NCBI GenBank assembly: GCA_023399055.1 | Contig: JAEWQV010000005.1 | Coordinates: 1-64,000 of the forward strand | DNA: 64,000 nucleotides | Direction of reading: 5' to 3' | DNA from: Bacillota bacterium | GTDB taxonomy: Bacteria > Bacillota > Clostridia > Lachnospirales > Lachnospiraceae | Shown: positions 24,917 to 34,350 of the stretch, in pieces | Layout of the letters: the number at the start of each line of letters is the position of its first letter | How positions within the stretch are numbered: position 1 is the first letter of the stretch | The notes under the pieces: model-generated | Databases searched by the model: none | Seen by the model: only the letters and a program-made list of their open reading frames with translations | What the model was told of the DNA's origin: nothing | Position numbers and translations under genes: made by a program

Positions 24917-25696
24917 ATGGATATCGGAGCAATAATTAGTCTTATAGCAGCTTTAGTATTCATTGTGGTATCAATTTTATTAGGAGGCGTACTTTCAGCA
25001 TTCTTTGATTTACCCTCGGTTATGATTACCATAGGCGGTTCTATTGCAGCTTCCTTAGTCGCATATCCATTGCCTACTGCTTTTGCCGCTGTTAAAGGAC
25101 TCAGCATAGCTTTTTCTTCCAAAAAAATTGATTTTCAACAAATGATTCAAAGTATGGTTGATATGTCAATTACCGCTCGTAAAGAAGGTTTATTATCCTT
25201 GGAGGAAATGAGCGAAACAATTGAAAACGATTTTATAAAAAAGGGTATTCTACTTATCGTTGATGGCGCTGATCCAGATCTAATTCGAAACGTACTTGAA
25301 ACTGACAATGCCGCTATGTTGGGGAGACACAGTAAAGTTTATGGTTACTGGGAAAAATTGGGTGAATTAGCTCCTGCTTGGGGTATGATTGGAACCTTAA
25401 TAGGTCTTATTAATATGTTACGTAATCTAGAAGATGCGTCTACCATTGGTCCCGCTATGGCGGTTGCCTTAATCACCACCTTCTATGGTTCCTTAATTGC
25501 GAATCTCTTCGCCTTACCAATTGCCTCTAAGATGAAAATTAAAAGTCAAGAGGAAGCAATGGCAAATGAAATGATAATTGAGGGAGTACTTGCCATTCAG
25601 GCAGGAGAAAACCCTAAGGTCCTTGATGATAAGATGAAATCCTTCCTTCCACCTAAACTGCGTGTATGGGAAAAAGAAGAACGAGGTGATAGTTAA
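24917..25696 (+). CDS. motA: Flagellar motor stator protein MotA
   Basis: A 259-residue membrane protein with four helices: two near the N-terminus (LIAALVFIVVSILLGG; VMITIGGSIAASLVAY) and two late (APAWGMIGTLIGLINMLRNL; AVALITTFYGSLIANLFALP). The cytoplasmic loop carries the rotor-facing charged segment. APAWGMIGTLIGL is the MotA signature. MotA5MotB2 forms the ion channel that drives flagellar rotation. Its stop overlaps the motB ATG (TAATG type, 1 nt). Confidence 0.95.
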   Translation: MDIGAIISLIAALVFIVVSILLGGVLSAFFDLPSVMITIGGSIAASLVAYPLPTAFAAVKGLSIAFSSKKIDFQQMIQSMVDMSITARKEGLLSLEEMSETIENDFIKKGILLIVDGADPDLIRNVLETDNAAMLGRHSKVYGYWEKLGELAPAWGMIGTLIGLINMLRNLEDASTIGPAMAVALITTFYGSLIANLFALPIASKMKIKSQEEAMANEMIIEGVLAIQAGENPKVLDDKMKSFLPPKLRVWEKEERGDS

Positions 25697-26451
25697 TGGC
25701 AAAAAAACATGAGGAAGAACAGAAATCTGGAGCTCCCGCATGGATGAATACTTATGGAGATTTAGTTACTCTTTTACTATGTTTCTTTATTTTACTTTTT
25801 TCCATGTCTGCTGTTGATGCCACCAAATATAAAGCAGTGGCAGATTCCTTTGGAAAGCGCTTTGGCGTACTAAGCGGTGGTCAGGAAATTACCGGAACAG
25901 GCGATTCTGAGTTTACTGATGAAGAATTGCAACTCATTTCAGAAGAGGCGGCAAATAGTAATCAGAATGAAGGCGGCCAATTATCGCAAGAAGAGGCTAT
26001 TTCGGAAAATATTATCGAGCACTTTTCTGATATCGGTGTTGATTCTGATATAGTAGTTGAAGCTACTGAAACATATATAAAACTCACTTTAACCGGAGAG
26101 CTACTATTTGATTCTGGATCTGCCAACATTAAAGCTCCTGGAGAGAGATTTCTTATGGCTATTAAATATGTATTGGTAGCGAATGGTCTGGATAAGAACG
26201 TACTCCAGATTGAAGGTCATACCGATAATGTTCCCATTAACACTGCACAATATAAAAGCAACTGGTATCTTTCCTCTGCCAGATCAATTGCAGTTGGCGA
26301 ATGGTTGATATCGAATTTTGATTTTAATCCAGAAAATATCTCATGTACAGGTTATGGTGAGTTCAAGCCTCTGGTTTCCAATGATACTGCCGAAGGAAGA
26401 GCTAAGAATCGTAGAGTTGAATTCAAGGTTTATTTAGAAGATACTCCTTAA
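25696..26451 (+). CDS. motB: Flagellar motor stator protein MotB
   Basis: A 251-residue protein with one N-terminal helix preceded by the ion-binding Asp (NTYGD22LVTLLLCFF), a plug/linker region, and a C-terminal OmpA-like peptidoglycan-binding domain (LLFDSGSANI; QIEGHTDNVPIN; GYGEFKPLVSNDT; AKNRRVEF). It anchors the stator to the cell wall. The ion (proton or sodium) cannot be decided here. A terminator follows. Confidence 0.95.
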   Translation: MAKKHEEEQKSGAPAWMNTYGDLVTLLLCFFILLFSMSAVDATKYKAVADSFGKRFGVLSGGQEITGTGDSEFTDEELQLISEEAANSNQNEGGQLSQEEAISENIIEHFSDIGVDSDIVVEATETYIKLTLTGELLFDSGSANIKAPGERFLMAIKYVLVANGLDKNVLQIEGHTDNVPINTAQYKSNWYLSSARSIAVGEWLISNFDFNPENISCTGYGEFKPLVSNDTAEGRAKNRRVEFKVYLEDTP

Positions 26452-26474
26452 TAGATAATTACTTATATAAGATG

Positions 26475-26513
26475 AAAATCCTTGCCCAAACTGTAGCGGG
26501 CAAGGATTTTTTA
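26475..26513 (+). terminator. Terminator of motAB
   Basis: AAAATCCTTGCCC pairs with GGGCAAGGATTTT around a 10-nt loop, followed by TTATTC. Confidence 0.85.
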
Positions 26514-26560
26514 TTCTTGACAAGTGAAGCGACTTGTTGTTCTATTCTGATTGCTGTTAT

Positions 26561-27163
26561 TTACAGAATCTGCACCACATAAGCTGGAGACTGTGGAGGA
26601 ATGCTTAGGGTCTGGAAGATGGCATGTTCCACCTCCACCATTTGCCCAGGCTGAATATCTTCTAAGCTAATAGGATCATTGTTTTGATCCAAAAGTACTG
26701 TTTCATCTGAGATAGTGAACACCATCTGATCATTCATATCATAGGGATTTCCTGTGAGAAGAAAATTATTGTCTGCATCGACACTTACAACCCGGTCCGT
26801 CGTTATATATGCAGATACTTCTTCTACTTCTTCTTGTAATACTACGATACGGTAAGCGTTAGATTGAGGTGGAATACTTCTTGTCATCATAGCGGAGAAG
26901 TCCGCATCTATTCGCATTCCCTCATTTAAATTATTCAAATTAAGTGATGTTCCGTCTTCCTCGATGATTATAGTATTATTACCTACATTTAACCTGACCT
27001 CTTGTAAGCTACTCATATCATTCTCATCGTTTACTTCAAGTGATATTAAGATATAACCAGATCTTCCATTGCTTGCAGCTACTTCCTCAATCAGTGCATT
27101 TTCAACATGTATAATAGTATCTCCTAAAAAAGAGATGCCCTGTGATGCGGACCCAGTATTCAT
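26561..27163 (-). CDS. Unrecognised duplicated beta-domain protein
   Basis: A 200-residue protein without signal peptide or membrane segment. It holds two related beta-rich halves, each closing with the same phrase: SIPPQSNAYRIVVL at about 100 and SIPPQSPAYVVQIL at the C-terminus. The halves also share a LNEGMRIDADFSAMMTR/IQPGQMVEVEHAIFQTL block. The look is of an OB- or DUF3221-like small barrel, but I cannot name the family. It is a single gene on the minus strand between motAB and a lipoprotein gene. Confidence 0.6.
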   Translation of the reverse strand: MNTGSASQGISFLGDTIIHVENALIEEVAASNGRSGYILISLEVNDENDMSSLQEVRLNVGNNTIIIEEDGTSLNLNNLNEGMRIDADFSAMMTRSIPPQSNAYRIVVLQEEVEEVSAYITTDRVVSVDADNNFLLTGNPYDMNDQMVFTISDETVLLDQNNDPISLEDIQPGQMVEVEHAIFQTLSIPPQSPAYVVQIL

Positions 27164-27269
27164 AATAATCCTCTTAATTAATTTATTATAATTTTATTAT
27201 ATGATGCACCGTCAAATAGTTACGGTTTTCGGCATCAATATAGTCACACAAAAACCGCTTATCTAGTTC

Positions 27270-29057
27270 CTATTCCATTCTTGTTAATCTATATGCATAT
27301 AACGAATAGTCAAGATTATTACCATAGTATAAGTACATAATGTTTTCTTCCTCTATTTTATCAATCCAAAAGGTATACAATCTGCCCTCACCCACCTCAT
27401 CAGCAAGCCTAGCACATAAGTCTTCCAGTACATTAGAGTTCTCGAAATCATAGGTGCATTGCATTACAGTTCCCATATTGGATGGATACCACATCGATTT
27501 ATTATACTTCTCAAGCTTACCATCATTATCAATATCACTCGAATACAGATATCCGGTGCTACTAGATCCATCTATTTTCTCTCCTGTACCATAAATTACA
27601 CCATCATTATTATCTAGAACCTTGGGTAATTCTTTGTTACTGAGGGTATTTTTTATCTGTTCTATTTCAGCAAAAGACGAATTCTCATAGTTTATTTCCC
27701 TATTATAATCCTGAATTTCAAACCAAAAGCTCATACCATCCGCAAGTATTCCGTTTTCATATAAATAAATTGTATAACCCGAATAATATTTTGTATTATA
27801 ATCGAAACTCATCATTAATAAGTAGTTTTTACCTTCATAAGAAATAAAATCATATGTTTGATAGAAACAATCAAAGCTATTGCTGGATGTATATTTCTCA
27901 TTTTCGGTACCCTGATATAGCTCCATGCTACTGAAGCCTCCAGTACCACCCCAATAAAATAGGCCGATCAAATCCTGGATTCCGTCATTGTCAGCATCCA
28001 CTCTAAGCGGAATAATATCTTCCGTTTCCTCTAATCCCATCCCGGTTAGGTTACAGAATTCCTCTTGGCTCAGCTCTGTACCTACCTTGAGTGGTCCAAA
28101 AACTTCCTCTTCAGTCTCTGATTTCATTGCTTCTACAACTAGGTCATGCAACTCTAGTGGAATCCTGCTGCTATGAGAAAATGTCTTTTCGTTTTCCATT
28201 CCAGAATAATAACTACCAAGTTCCTTTCCCATTGGCTGAGTTACAGCTTCAAAATCAGCATAAAACAATCTTTCTCCATTGTAATCGGCTCTAATTTCGC
28301 TGGGAAACAGATACCACTTGGCATCCTCGCTGTTGTAAAAGTCATTATTAAATTTGTCATACTCTTCCTCTGTCACTTTATTCTCGCCTATATAGTACTC
28401 CATGTTTTCATTTACTAACGTCGAAGCTCCAAGAGTATTCTCTTTTAAGATAATTCCTTCAAAACTTAGTTGCATTATTTTATTGTCAAAAGCTCCCGAG
28501 GATGCTATATAGGTCCCATTCGTCTTTGGAGATTCAAAACCTCTTGATACAATTGAATACCCGTATACCTTTCCATCAAAATATCTAAGAATCATTACCC
28601 AGTCATCATAATTCAACGACAATCTTACAACAACTTCCGGTGTGCCATCTTGATCTAAATCTATAATTGCATATTGATTTGGTGTCAGATTCTGATCAAA
28701 ACTGTAATCTAAAAAATGATATATTTTATTAAGGTAATACTGTTCATATTCTACTTTACCTGCATTTAAATCTTGCATAGATACTACATTCACAGGTTCA
28801 TCCATCACCAACACTTTATTTAAAGCTTTTACTGCAGCCGTTTGTTCCCAGGTATCAAATCCTGGTTGTAGTTGGCTTGTATCCTCCTCTACTGCCTCTG
28901 TTGGCACTCCTTGGGTTGGAATAGGTGTTGCCGTAGTTGGAATACTTGTGGTTGGAATTGGACTTTCCTCCTGATTAATGGTTGGTTTATCCGCTTTACA
29001 CCCTGACATCATAAAGATTATTACGGCACTTAACATGATTACAACTATTTTCTTCAT
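27270..29057 (-). CDS. Large lipoprotein with Asp-rich FG-GAP-like motifs
   Basis: A 595-residue lipoprotein: signal with lipobox MMSGC (Cys20), then a Thr/Pro-rich linker (PIPTTSIPTTATPIPTQGVP). The body has several D-x-D-x-D-G calcium-loop-like motifs (DLDQDGTPE, DADNDGIQD, DIDNDGKLE) as in VCBS/FG-GAP repeats, with aromatic strand-rich sequence around them. The function is unknown; it probably faces the wall space. GGGAGG precedes the ATG at 29057 by 6 nt, so the longer frame to 29090 is not used. Confidence 0.7.
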   Translation of the reverse strand: MKKIVVIMLSAVIIFMMSGCKADKPTINQEESPIPTTSIPTTATPIPTQGVPTEAVEEDTSQLQPGFDTWEQTAAVKALNKVLVMDEPVNVVSMQDLNAGKVEYEQYYLNKIYHFLDYSFDQNLTPNQYAIIDLDQDGTPEVVVRLSLNYDDWVMILRYFDGKVYGYSIVSRGFESPKTNGTYIASSGAFDNKIMQLSFEGIILKENTLGASTLVNENMEYYIGENKVTEEEYDKFNNDFYNSEDAKWYLFPSEIRADYNGERLFYADFEAVTQPMGKELGSYYSGMENEKTFSHSSRIPLELHDLVVEAMKSETEEEVFGPLKVGTELSQEEFCNLTGMGLEETEDIIPLRVDADNDGIQDLIGLFYWGGTGGFSSMELYQGTENEKYTSSNSFDCFYQTYDFISYEGKNYLLMMSFDYNTKYYSGYTIYLYENGILADGMSFWFEIQDYNREINYENSSFAEIEQIKNTLSNKELPKVLDNNDGVIYGTGEKIDGSSSTGYLYSSDIDNDGKLEKYNKSMWYPSNMGTVMQCTYDFENSNVLEDLCARLADEVGEGRLYTFWIDKIEEENIMYLYYGNNLDYSLYAYRLTRME

Positions 29058-29409
29058 ATACTTCCTCCCCTTTGAAATGCCTACTATCATAAGTTTTATT
29101 TATTTTGTGTACATTCAAATCTGTTGCTATTATTATCACTAGTTATAATTTTACTATACTATACCTACTATAACAACGTTTATTCTGGTATTTTATAATA
29201 CATTTCATTCTATTAAATTCATCTTTAACATAGTCTCAAATTATTTTTTATAAATATAGTAGAAATTAATTTAACATTTCATCACTAAAGTTTTTCATTC
29301 TACTCTAAAGTTTTTCTTATTTTATTATCCTATTCTAACCATCTTTTAAGTTGTAAATATTAGATAATTCTGTATAATAATTCCTATGATGTCATTAACG
29401 GGTGGTGCA
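29058..29409. other. Divergent intergenic region
   Basis: This is 350 bp of very AT-rich sequence. A direct repeat (CTAAAGTTTTTC) occurs twice between about 29285 and 29320. A promoter for the DUF3137 gene is listed separately. Nothing else was recognised. Confidence 0.4.
29351..29378 (+). promoter_or_regulatory. Promoter of the DUF3137-lemA operon
   Basis: TTGTAA (29351-29356) and a perfect TATAAT (29373-29378) are 16 bp apart, about 30 bp before the gene. Confidence 0.5.
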
Positions 29410-30327
29410 ATGGATAAAAAAATAAATAACTTAGAAAATTTACGAAAGAAAATTGACAGACGATTAACCATTATTATTGGAATATCGGCTATCGTCACTA
29501 TATTCTTTTTAAACTTATTAAAAGGTTTATCGGGTCCATGGTTTATCATAATCATAATAATTGGTATCGGTATCGGATATCTGTTGTCCTATATCACTGG
29601 CTGTTACAGAATGATTGACGAATTTAGAGATAAGTTTAAAACCGTCTTTGTGGAAGAGCCTTTTAGAGAAGCTTTTACGAAGGTCAACTATGATAAGGAT
29701 CAAGGTCTTTCTCAAGATATTATCGACGCTACCGATATGATGACGTTGGGAAACCGTTACTATACGAACGATTATGTAAAGGGCTACTATAAGAATGTAA
29801 AATTTGAACGTGCTGATATCAAGATCCAACAACATACCCGTAGCGGAAAATCCTCGCATACAACTACATATTTTAATGGTCGATGGATAATCTTTGATTT
29901 TAATAAAAATTTTCATTTTGGTTTGCAGATTATAAGTAATTATTTTTATTATTCCCAGAAAAACAAATCATTCATTACCAGTAAAGAAGAACGCCGCCAC
30001 AAGCTAAAACTGGAGGATGTAAATTTTAATGAACGCTTTACCGTATATGCTCAAGATGACCATGAAGCGTATTATATTTTGACACCCACGTTTATGGAGG
30101 TGCTGAAGAACATGTACCACAGTATGGGCAGCCCATTTATGCTTGGATTTGTTCAAAATCAACTTCATGTGGCCTTTAACACGGACCGAGATTCCATGGA
30201 ACCTTCCATCTTCTCGAGTATTGAAGAACATAAAGTAAAACAGGATGTTCAGCGTGAAATTGATGCAATTATCAAAATAATAGATGGACTAGATTTAGAT
30301 AATGATATTTTTAAAGGAGGAAATTAA
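29410..30327 (+). CDS. DUF3137 domain membrane protein
   Basis: A 305-residue protein with two adjacent N-terminal helices (about 19-40 and 43-62, FIIIIIIIGIGIGYLLSYIT) and a soluble part of 240 residues with the DUF3137 pattern (GNRYYTNDYVKGYYKNVKFE; TYFNGRWIIFDFNKNF; NERFTVYAQDDHEAYYILTP). DUF3137 proteins often sit beside lemA genes, as here, but their role is unknown. The ATG at 29410 (GGTGG upstream) is preferred over one eight codons earlier. Its end overlaps the beginning of the longer lemA frame. Confidence 0.75.
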   Translation: MDKKINNLENLRKKIDRRLTIIIGISAIVTIFFLNLLKGLSGPWFIIIIIIGIGIGYLLSYITGCYRMIDEFRDKFKTVFVEEPFREAFTKVNYDKDQGLSQDIIDATDMMTLGNRYYTNDYVKGYYKNVKFERADIKIQQHTRSGKSSHTTTYFNGRWIIFDFNKNFHFGLQIISNYFYYSQKNKSFITSKEERRHKLKLEDVNFNERFTVYAQDDHEAYYILTPTFMEVLKNMYHSMGSPFMLGFVQNQLHVAFNTDRDSMEPSIFSSIEEHKVKQDVQREIDAIIKIIDGLDLDNDIFKGGN

Positions 30328-30328
30328 A

Positions 30329-30868
30329 ATGCCCTGGTTACTTATCGCTTTACTTGTTATATTCATAATAATTATATGGTATGTCACAACTATGAATGGG
30401 CTCAGGCGTTCACAGATTAAAATTAACGAGGCGCTGTCAGATATTGATGTAGCACTAATGAAACGTCATGATGTATTAGTAAAAATGCTTGATGTAACGA
30501 AAGCTTATGCTAAATATGAAAAAGAAACTATCTTAGAAACCATTCGGCTTCGTTCCGGAATGAGTATGTCGGAAAGGGCAAAAGCCATAAATGAGATGGA
30601 GCAAGCAAATCACTTCATCAATGCAGTTGCTGAGAATTATCCTGAACTACGTTCCGGCGAAAACTATAAGCAGCTGATGATCTCAATTATGGATGTAGAA
30701 GAACATCTTCAGGCAGCAAGACGTTTATATAACGGTAATATCTCTTCTCTTAATCAGAAAATAGTTTCCTTCCCTAGCAGTATTGTTGCAAATCAATTAA
30801 ATATTAATCAGCAGGAGTTCTTAGAAATAGAAGAGAGTAAAAGACAGGATGTAAAGATGGATTTATAG
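30329..30868 (+). CDS. lemA: LemA family protein
   Basis: A 179-residue protein with an N-terminal membrane helix (WLLIALLVIFIIIIWYVTTM) followed by the helical LemA core (LRRSQIKINEALSDIDVALM, KRHDVLVKMLDVTKAYAKYE, AENYPELRSGENYKQLMISI, then a YNGNI-type block). LemA proteins are membrane-bound coiled bundles of uncertain function. GGAGG lies 7 nt before the ATG at 30329; the gene starts 2 bp after the DUF3137 stop, so the two form an operon. Confidence 0.88.
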   Translation: MPWLLIALLVIFIIIIWYVTTMNGLRRSQIKINEALSDIDVALMKRHDVLVKMLDVTKAYAKYEKETILETIRLRSGMSMSERAKAINEMEQANHFINAVAENYPELRSGENYKQLMISIMDVEEHLQAARRLYNGNISSLNQKIVSFPSSIVANQLNINQQEFLEIEESKRQDVKMDL

Positions 30869-30872
30869 TTTT

Positions 30873-30913
30873 CAGGTCTTTGGCATCATTTAGGTTCCAA
30901 AGGCCTGCTTTTT
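30873..30913 (+). terminator. Terminator of the DUF3137-lemA operon
   Basis: CAGGTCTTTGG (30873-30883) pairs with CCAAAGGCCTG (30897-30907), followed by CTTTTTAT. Confidence 0.8.
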
Positions 30914-30940
30914 ATATAACTAACCCCAAAAAGAGTATTT

Positions 30941-30979
30941 AAAAAATCGCCTATCTTTTAAAAAGATAAGCGATTTTTT
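30941..30979 (-). terminator. Terminator of the mccBA-like operon
   Basis: AAAAAATCGCCTATCTTTT pairs with AAAAGATAAGCGATTTTTT around a 1-2 nt turn. T-runs occur on both strands; on the minus strand it lies 18 bp after the cysteine-synthase-family gene. Confidence 0.8.
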
Positions 30980-30997
30980 CTTTGTATCAAATATTAC

Positions 30998-31909
30998 CTA
31001 TTCATATAAATTAGCACTGAAATATCTGTCTCCGCGGTCTGGAAATACCACAACTACATTTCCCTTTTCAATTTTATCAACCAGCTTTAAGGTAGCAGCC
31101 ATTGCTGCCCCAGAGGAAGTTCCTGCTATGATTCCTTCCTTTCTGGTCAGTTCTCTTGAAGTTTCAAAAGCCTCTATATCAGAGATTTTAATTATCTCAT
31201 CTACTAATTTCATATCCATCGTATCCGCAATAAAATCATTTCCAATTCCTTCGATATTGTAATCACCATGGTCTCCGCCTCCCATGGTAGAACCAATTGG
31301 ATCTGCCAGAACACTTTTTATGTTAGGGTTTTTTTCTTTTAGATATTTTAATACACCAGTAAACGTTCCTCCACTCCCTGCGCCAAGTACGATGTAATCA
31401 ATATTTCCTTCTAGAGCATCGTAGAGCTCTGGCCCTGTGTTCTCATAATGTGCTAACGGATTACTCATATTTTTAAACTGCTCAAAGGAAACAGCGTTAG
31501 GTATTTGAGCTTTTAATTCTGCCGCTTTAGAAACAGCTCCGAGCATGCCTTGTTCACGGGGTGTATTAACTATTTCAGCTCCTAGTGCCTTCATTAATTT
31601 TTGCTTTTCAATTGAAAACTTTGTAGGAACAACGAAGATAATACGATATCCTTTATTTAGAGCTGCAAAGGCAATACCCAGTCCGGTATTCCCCGCGGTA
31701 GCTTCTATTATTGTAGCTCCAGGCGTTAGTAACCCCTTTTTTTCAGCATCAGCTATCATGTATTGCCCAATTCTGTCTTTTACGCTCCCACTGGGATTGT
31801 ATAATTCAAGTTTACCAAATATGTTAACACCTTTTTTGTCACTCATATGATTTAATCTAACCAGTGGGGTATTCCCTATTAAGTCTTGCATTGATTCAAA
31901 ATATTTCAT
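30998..31909 (-). CDS. mccA: PLP-dependent cystathionine beta-synthase/cysteine synthase family protein (MccA-like)
   Basis: A 303-residue fold-type II PLP enzyme with the Schiff-base lysine in NPSGSVKDRIG (Lys44), phosphate-binding GAGSGGTFTG and the EGIIAGTSSGAA block. The loop reads EATAGNTG rather than the PTSGNTG of O-acetylserine sulfhydrylase; the EATAGNTG form is typical of cystathionine beta-synthases and Bacillus MccA, which joins O-acetylserine and homocysteine. With the cystathionine lyase gene 100 bp upstream it would make a reverse transsulfuration pair (homocysteine to cysteine). A plain cysteine synthase role remains possible. Confidence 0.8.
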   Translation of the reverse strand: MKYFESMQDLIGNTPLVRLNHMSDKKGVNIFGKLELYNPSGSVKDRIGQYMIADAEKKGLLTPGATIIEATAGNTGLGIAFAALNKGYRIIFVVPTKFSIEKQKLMKALGAEIVNTPREQGMLGAVSKAAELKAQIPNAVSFEQFKNMSNPLAHYENTGPELYDALEGNIDYIVLGAGSGGTFTGVLKYLKEKNPNIKSVLADPIGSTMGGGDHGDYNIEGIGNDFIADTMDMKLVDEIIKISDIEAFETSRELTRKEGIIAGTSSGAAMAATLKLVDKIEKGNVVVVFPDRGDRYFSANLYE

Positions 31910-32011
31910 TATAATTCTCCCCGTTCTACCTCAACAATACAAATTTGGACGGTAGCACAAACCCGCGATTAAAAACTTTAATTTTTCAATCTACTCTCGA
32001 TGCCTGTTTTC

Positions 32012-33175
32012 TCAGGCATTTGCTGCCTGAATCGCAGTTTCCAAGTCTTTAATAATTTCATCTACATTTTCAATTCCCACGGATAATCGGATTAGACCTT
32101 CCGTAATTCCTACCTTCTGTCGTATCTCATATGGGATAGACGCATGTGTCATACTTGCCGGATGGCAAACAAGTGATTCTACGCCTCCAAGGCTCTCTGC
32201 AAGCGCAACCAGTTCTAATCCATCATAGAATTTTCTAATATCATAACTTTCCTTTAATTCGAAGGATAACATGGCACCACCATTTTTCGCCTGTCTTTGA
32301 TTAATTTCATACCCTGGGAAATCTTTATGACCAGGATAATAAACTTTCTTAACTGCAGCATGATTCAACAGGTAATCTGCAATTTTCGCAGCATTTTCTA
32401 CGTGTCTATCAAGGCGAACACCCAAAGTTTTTATTCCACGTATTAAAAGGAAGGAATCAAAGGGTTGTAAAATACCTCCGGTTGCATTTTGAATAAACGC
32501 AAGTTTAGTTGCCAATTCTTTGTCATTAACAACTACGAGCCCTGCGATTAAGTCACTATGACCACCTAAATATTTTGTTGCACTGTGTAGTACGATATCC
32601 ACTCCTAATTCTATTGGTCTTTGTAAATAAGGCGTCATAAAAGTATTATCTACAACGGTTAAAATTCCATGTTTTTTTGCCAAATCTGCAACTGCTTTTA
32701 AATCTGTTATAGTCATAAGAGGATTTGCCGGACTCTCTATTAAAATAGCCTTGACATCCTCTGTAATACTACTTTCTAGTACGGTAAGATCAGTGGTATC
32801 CTCAATGGAATAATGAATGCCAAAATTTTTAAAGACTTTATCTAGTACACGGAAAGTTCCTCCATATACATTACTTGATATAATTACTTTATCACCGGAA
32901 TGAAATAAGGTTAATACCGCAGTAATTGCTGCCATGCCAGAGGCGAAAGCAAAGCCTGCTTCTCCACCTTCCAACTCTGCGATTAATGCTTCCAGGGCTT
33001 CTCTCGTTGGATTACCAGTTCTTGAATATTCATATCCAGAATGCTGTCCAAGACGTACCTGCTCATACGTCGATGTCTGATATATTGGCACATTTACAGC
33101 TCCGGTTCTCTCATCTCCATAGATACCCCCATGGATTAATGCCGTTGAAATGTGTGTATAATTCTTTTTACTCAT
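32012..33175 (-). CDS. mccB: Trans-sulfuration PLP enzyme (cystathionine gamma-lyase, MccB-like)
   Basis: A 387-residue Cys/Met-metabolism PLP enzyme with PIYQTSTYEQ, YEYSRTGNPTREALE, FASGMAAITAVL, VVDNTFMTPY and the Schiff-base lysine in LHSATKYLGGHSD, ending with the SLGGVESLVCHPASMTH block. Family members include cystathionine gamma-lyase, beta-lyase and gamma-synthase; the pairing with an MccA-like enzyme favours gamma-lyase, giving cysteine, ammonia and oxobutyrate. It is the first gene of a two-gene minus-strand operon. Confidence 0.85.
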   Translation of the reverse strand: MSKKNYTHISTALIHGGIYGDERTGAVNVPIYQTSTYEQVRLGQHSGYEYSRTGNPTREALEALIAELEGGEAGFAFASGMAAITAVLTLFHSGDKVIISSNVYGGTFRVLDKVFKNFGIHYSIEDTTDLTVLESSITEDVKAILIESPANPLMTITDLKAVADLAKKHGILTVVDNTFMTPYLQRPIELGVDIVLHSATKYLGGHSDLIAGLVVVNDKELATKLAFIQNATGGILQPFDSFLLIRGIKTLGVRLDRHVENAAKIADYLLNHAAVKKVYYPGHKDFPGYEINQRQAKNGGAMLSFELKESYDIRKFYDGLELVALAESLGGVESLVCHPASMTHASIPYEIRQKVGITEGLIRLSVGIENVDEIIKDLETAIQAANA

Positions 33176-33912
33176 TCCTTTTCCTCCTGATTATTATTTT
33201 ATTATAGTTATGTTTTTGGAAGTGTTTTTCCCAATTATATTATTCACTTTCATTTATTTGGTTTAAAGTGTTCTCAAACTTTGCTTCAATAAAATGCACA
33301 TTTTGGTATGCCCTTAAATTATCTGTTCTATCTAGAAAATACGTTTCTTGAATTTCTTATCCACACTACTATTTGACGATTAAAAATAAAACATATTGTA
33401 TAGAAACATTAATTAAAATAATTGAAGTAGGATTGGGTTAATGTCTTTATATTTCCTGTAACACTAGGATTGTAGATATATTTTATTTTGTACAATCCAT
33501 ATATCTCATATATTATTAGTATGTATTTAATTATAGCATATATTTTACAGATGTCAACGTTAAAATCTATAGCGACTTATACCTTTTACCTATAACAAAA
33601 GCTTTTCTTAAATGTTCCATGTAATATTGAATAAAAATGAGTATGTATATTTCACATACTCACCTGTTTGTACTTTAAACTAATTCTAATCTACTATTTC
33701 CATCCCATACATTTTCCAACCCCTACATTAAGTTTAAGGCAGAATTTCACTTATGTACCTCTTTAGTTCCTTAATATAGGGTAACAGCAACCTCATGCAC
33801 TTTTATGAAAAATGACTAAGAATAACTAATATAAAATCTAACAATCATTTATGATTATTAAGATTATTCAAGATGGTATTTATTTTAACTAACACTATAT
33901 TGTATCCATCCC
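33176..33912. other. Long divergent intergenic region upstream of mccB
   Basis: About 740 bp without a credible gene. GAGTATG/CATACTC (about 33637-33660) forms a hairpin with an AT-rich minus-strand tail. A -10-like TATAAT lies near the mccB start, but no good -35 partner was seen. I searched by eye for S-box and T-box motifs and did not find them. Confidence 0.4.
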
Positions 33913-33941
33913 TTGACATTTTGGTCTATTAATAGTAGACT
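33913..33941 (+). promoter_or_regulatory. Promoter of the blaI-blaR1-like operon
   Basis: TTGACA (33913-33918) and TAGACT (33936-33941) are exactly 17 bp apart, overlapping the operator-like inverted repeat. Confidence 0.85.
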
Positions 33942-33967
33942 AAGGAAGGGTCTACTATCAATAGACC
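33923..33967. promoter_or_regulatory. BlaI-type operator (18-bp inverted repeat)
   Basis: GGTCTATTAATAGTAGAC (33923-33940) and its complement with one mismatch (33950-33967) flank 9 bp. The left arm spans the promoter spacer and -10, so a bound repressor would block initiation. The neighbouring BlaI-family protein is the obvious ligand, giving autoregulation. Confidence 0.75.
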
Positions 33968-33985
33968 AATCGTGGAGGTGGTTTA

Positions 33986-34345
33986 ATGAAAGAAATTCAA
34001 TTAGGTGCGGTGGAAGCACGCTTTGCAGATATCATTTGGCAGAATGAACCACTGACTTCTGGGGAACTTGTTAAATTGTGTGCGCAAGAGTTAATATGGA
34101 AGAAGTCAACAACCTACACCATACTTAAAAAGCTCTGTGAGCGAGGTCTATTCCAGAATCAAGATGGCATTGTTTCTTCTCTTATTACCAAGCAGGAGTT
34201 CTATGTCTTGCAGGGTGAAAAATTTGTAAATGAAGGTTTTGACGGGTCACTTCCCGCATTTTTGGCAGCCTTCACTACTAGAAAGAAGCTTTCTGACGCT
34301 GAAATTGATGAACTACAGCAACTAATCAATAAGAATAGGAGGTAA
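33986..34345 (+). CDS. BlaI/MecI/CopY-family repressor
   Basis: A 119-residue winged-helix protein (LGAVEARFADIIWQNEPLTS, TYTILKKLCERGLFQNQDG) with a C-terminal dimerisation part (LPAFLAAFTTRKKLSDAEID, then ELQQLINKNRR). In BlaI/MecI this linker is cut when the sensor BlaR1/MecR1 is activated. It starts 19 bp after the operator and is followed 5 bp later by the M56 sensor gene. AGGTGG precedes the start. Confidence 0.88.
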   Translation: MKEIQLGAVEARFADIIWQNEPLTSGELVKLCAQELIWKKSTTYTILKKLCERGLFQNQDGIVSSLITKQEFYVLQGEKFVNEGFDGSLPAFLAAFTTRKKLSDAEIDELQQLINKNRR

Positions 34346-34350
34346 CGAGG

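Noticed and set aside
33730..33810. Minus-strand 20-codon frame (MRLLLPYIKELKRYISEILP)
   Set aside because: No ribosome site precedes it and a stop lies three codons upstream; it may be chance or a relic, so it was not annotated.
33176..33912. SAM riboswitch or T-box upstream of the transsulfuration genes
   Set aside because: No S-box core, T-box sequence or antiterminator-like structure could be found by eye on the minus strand.
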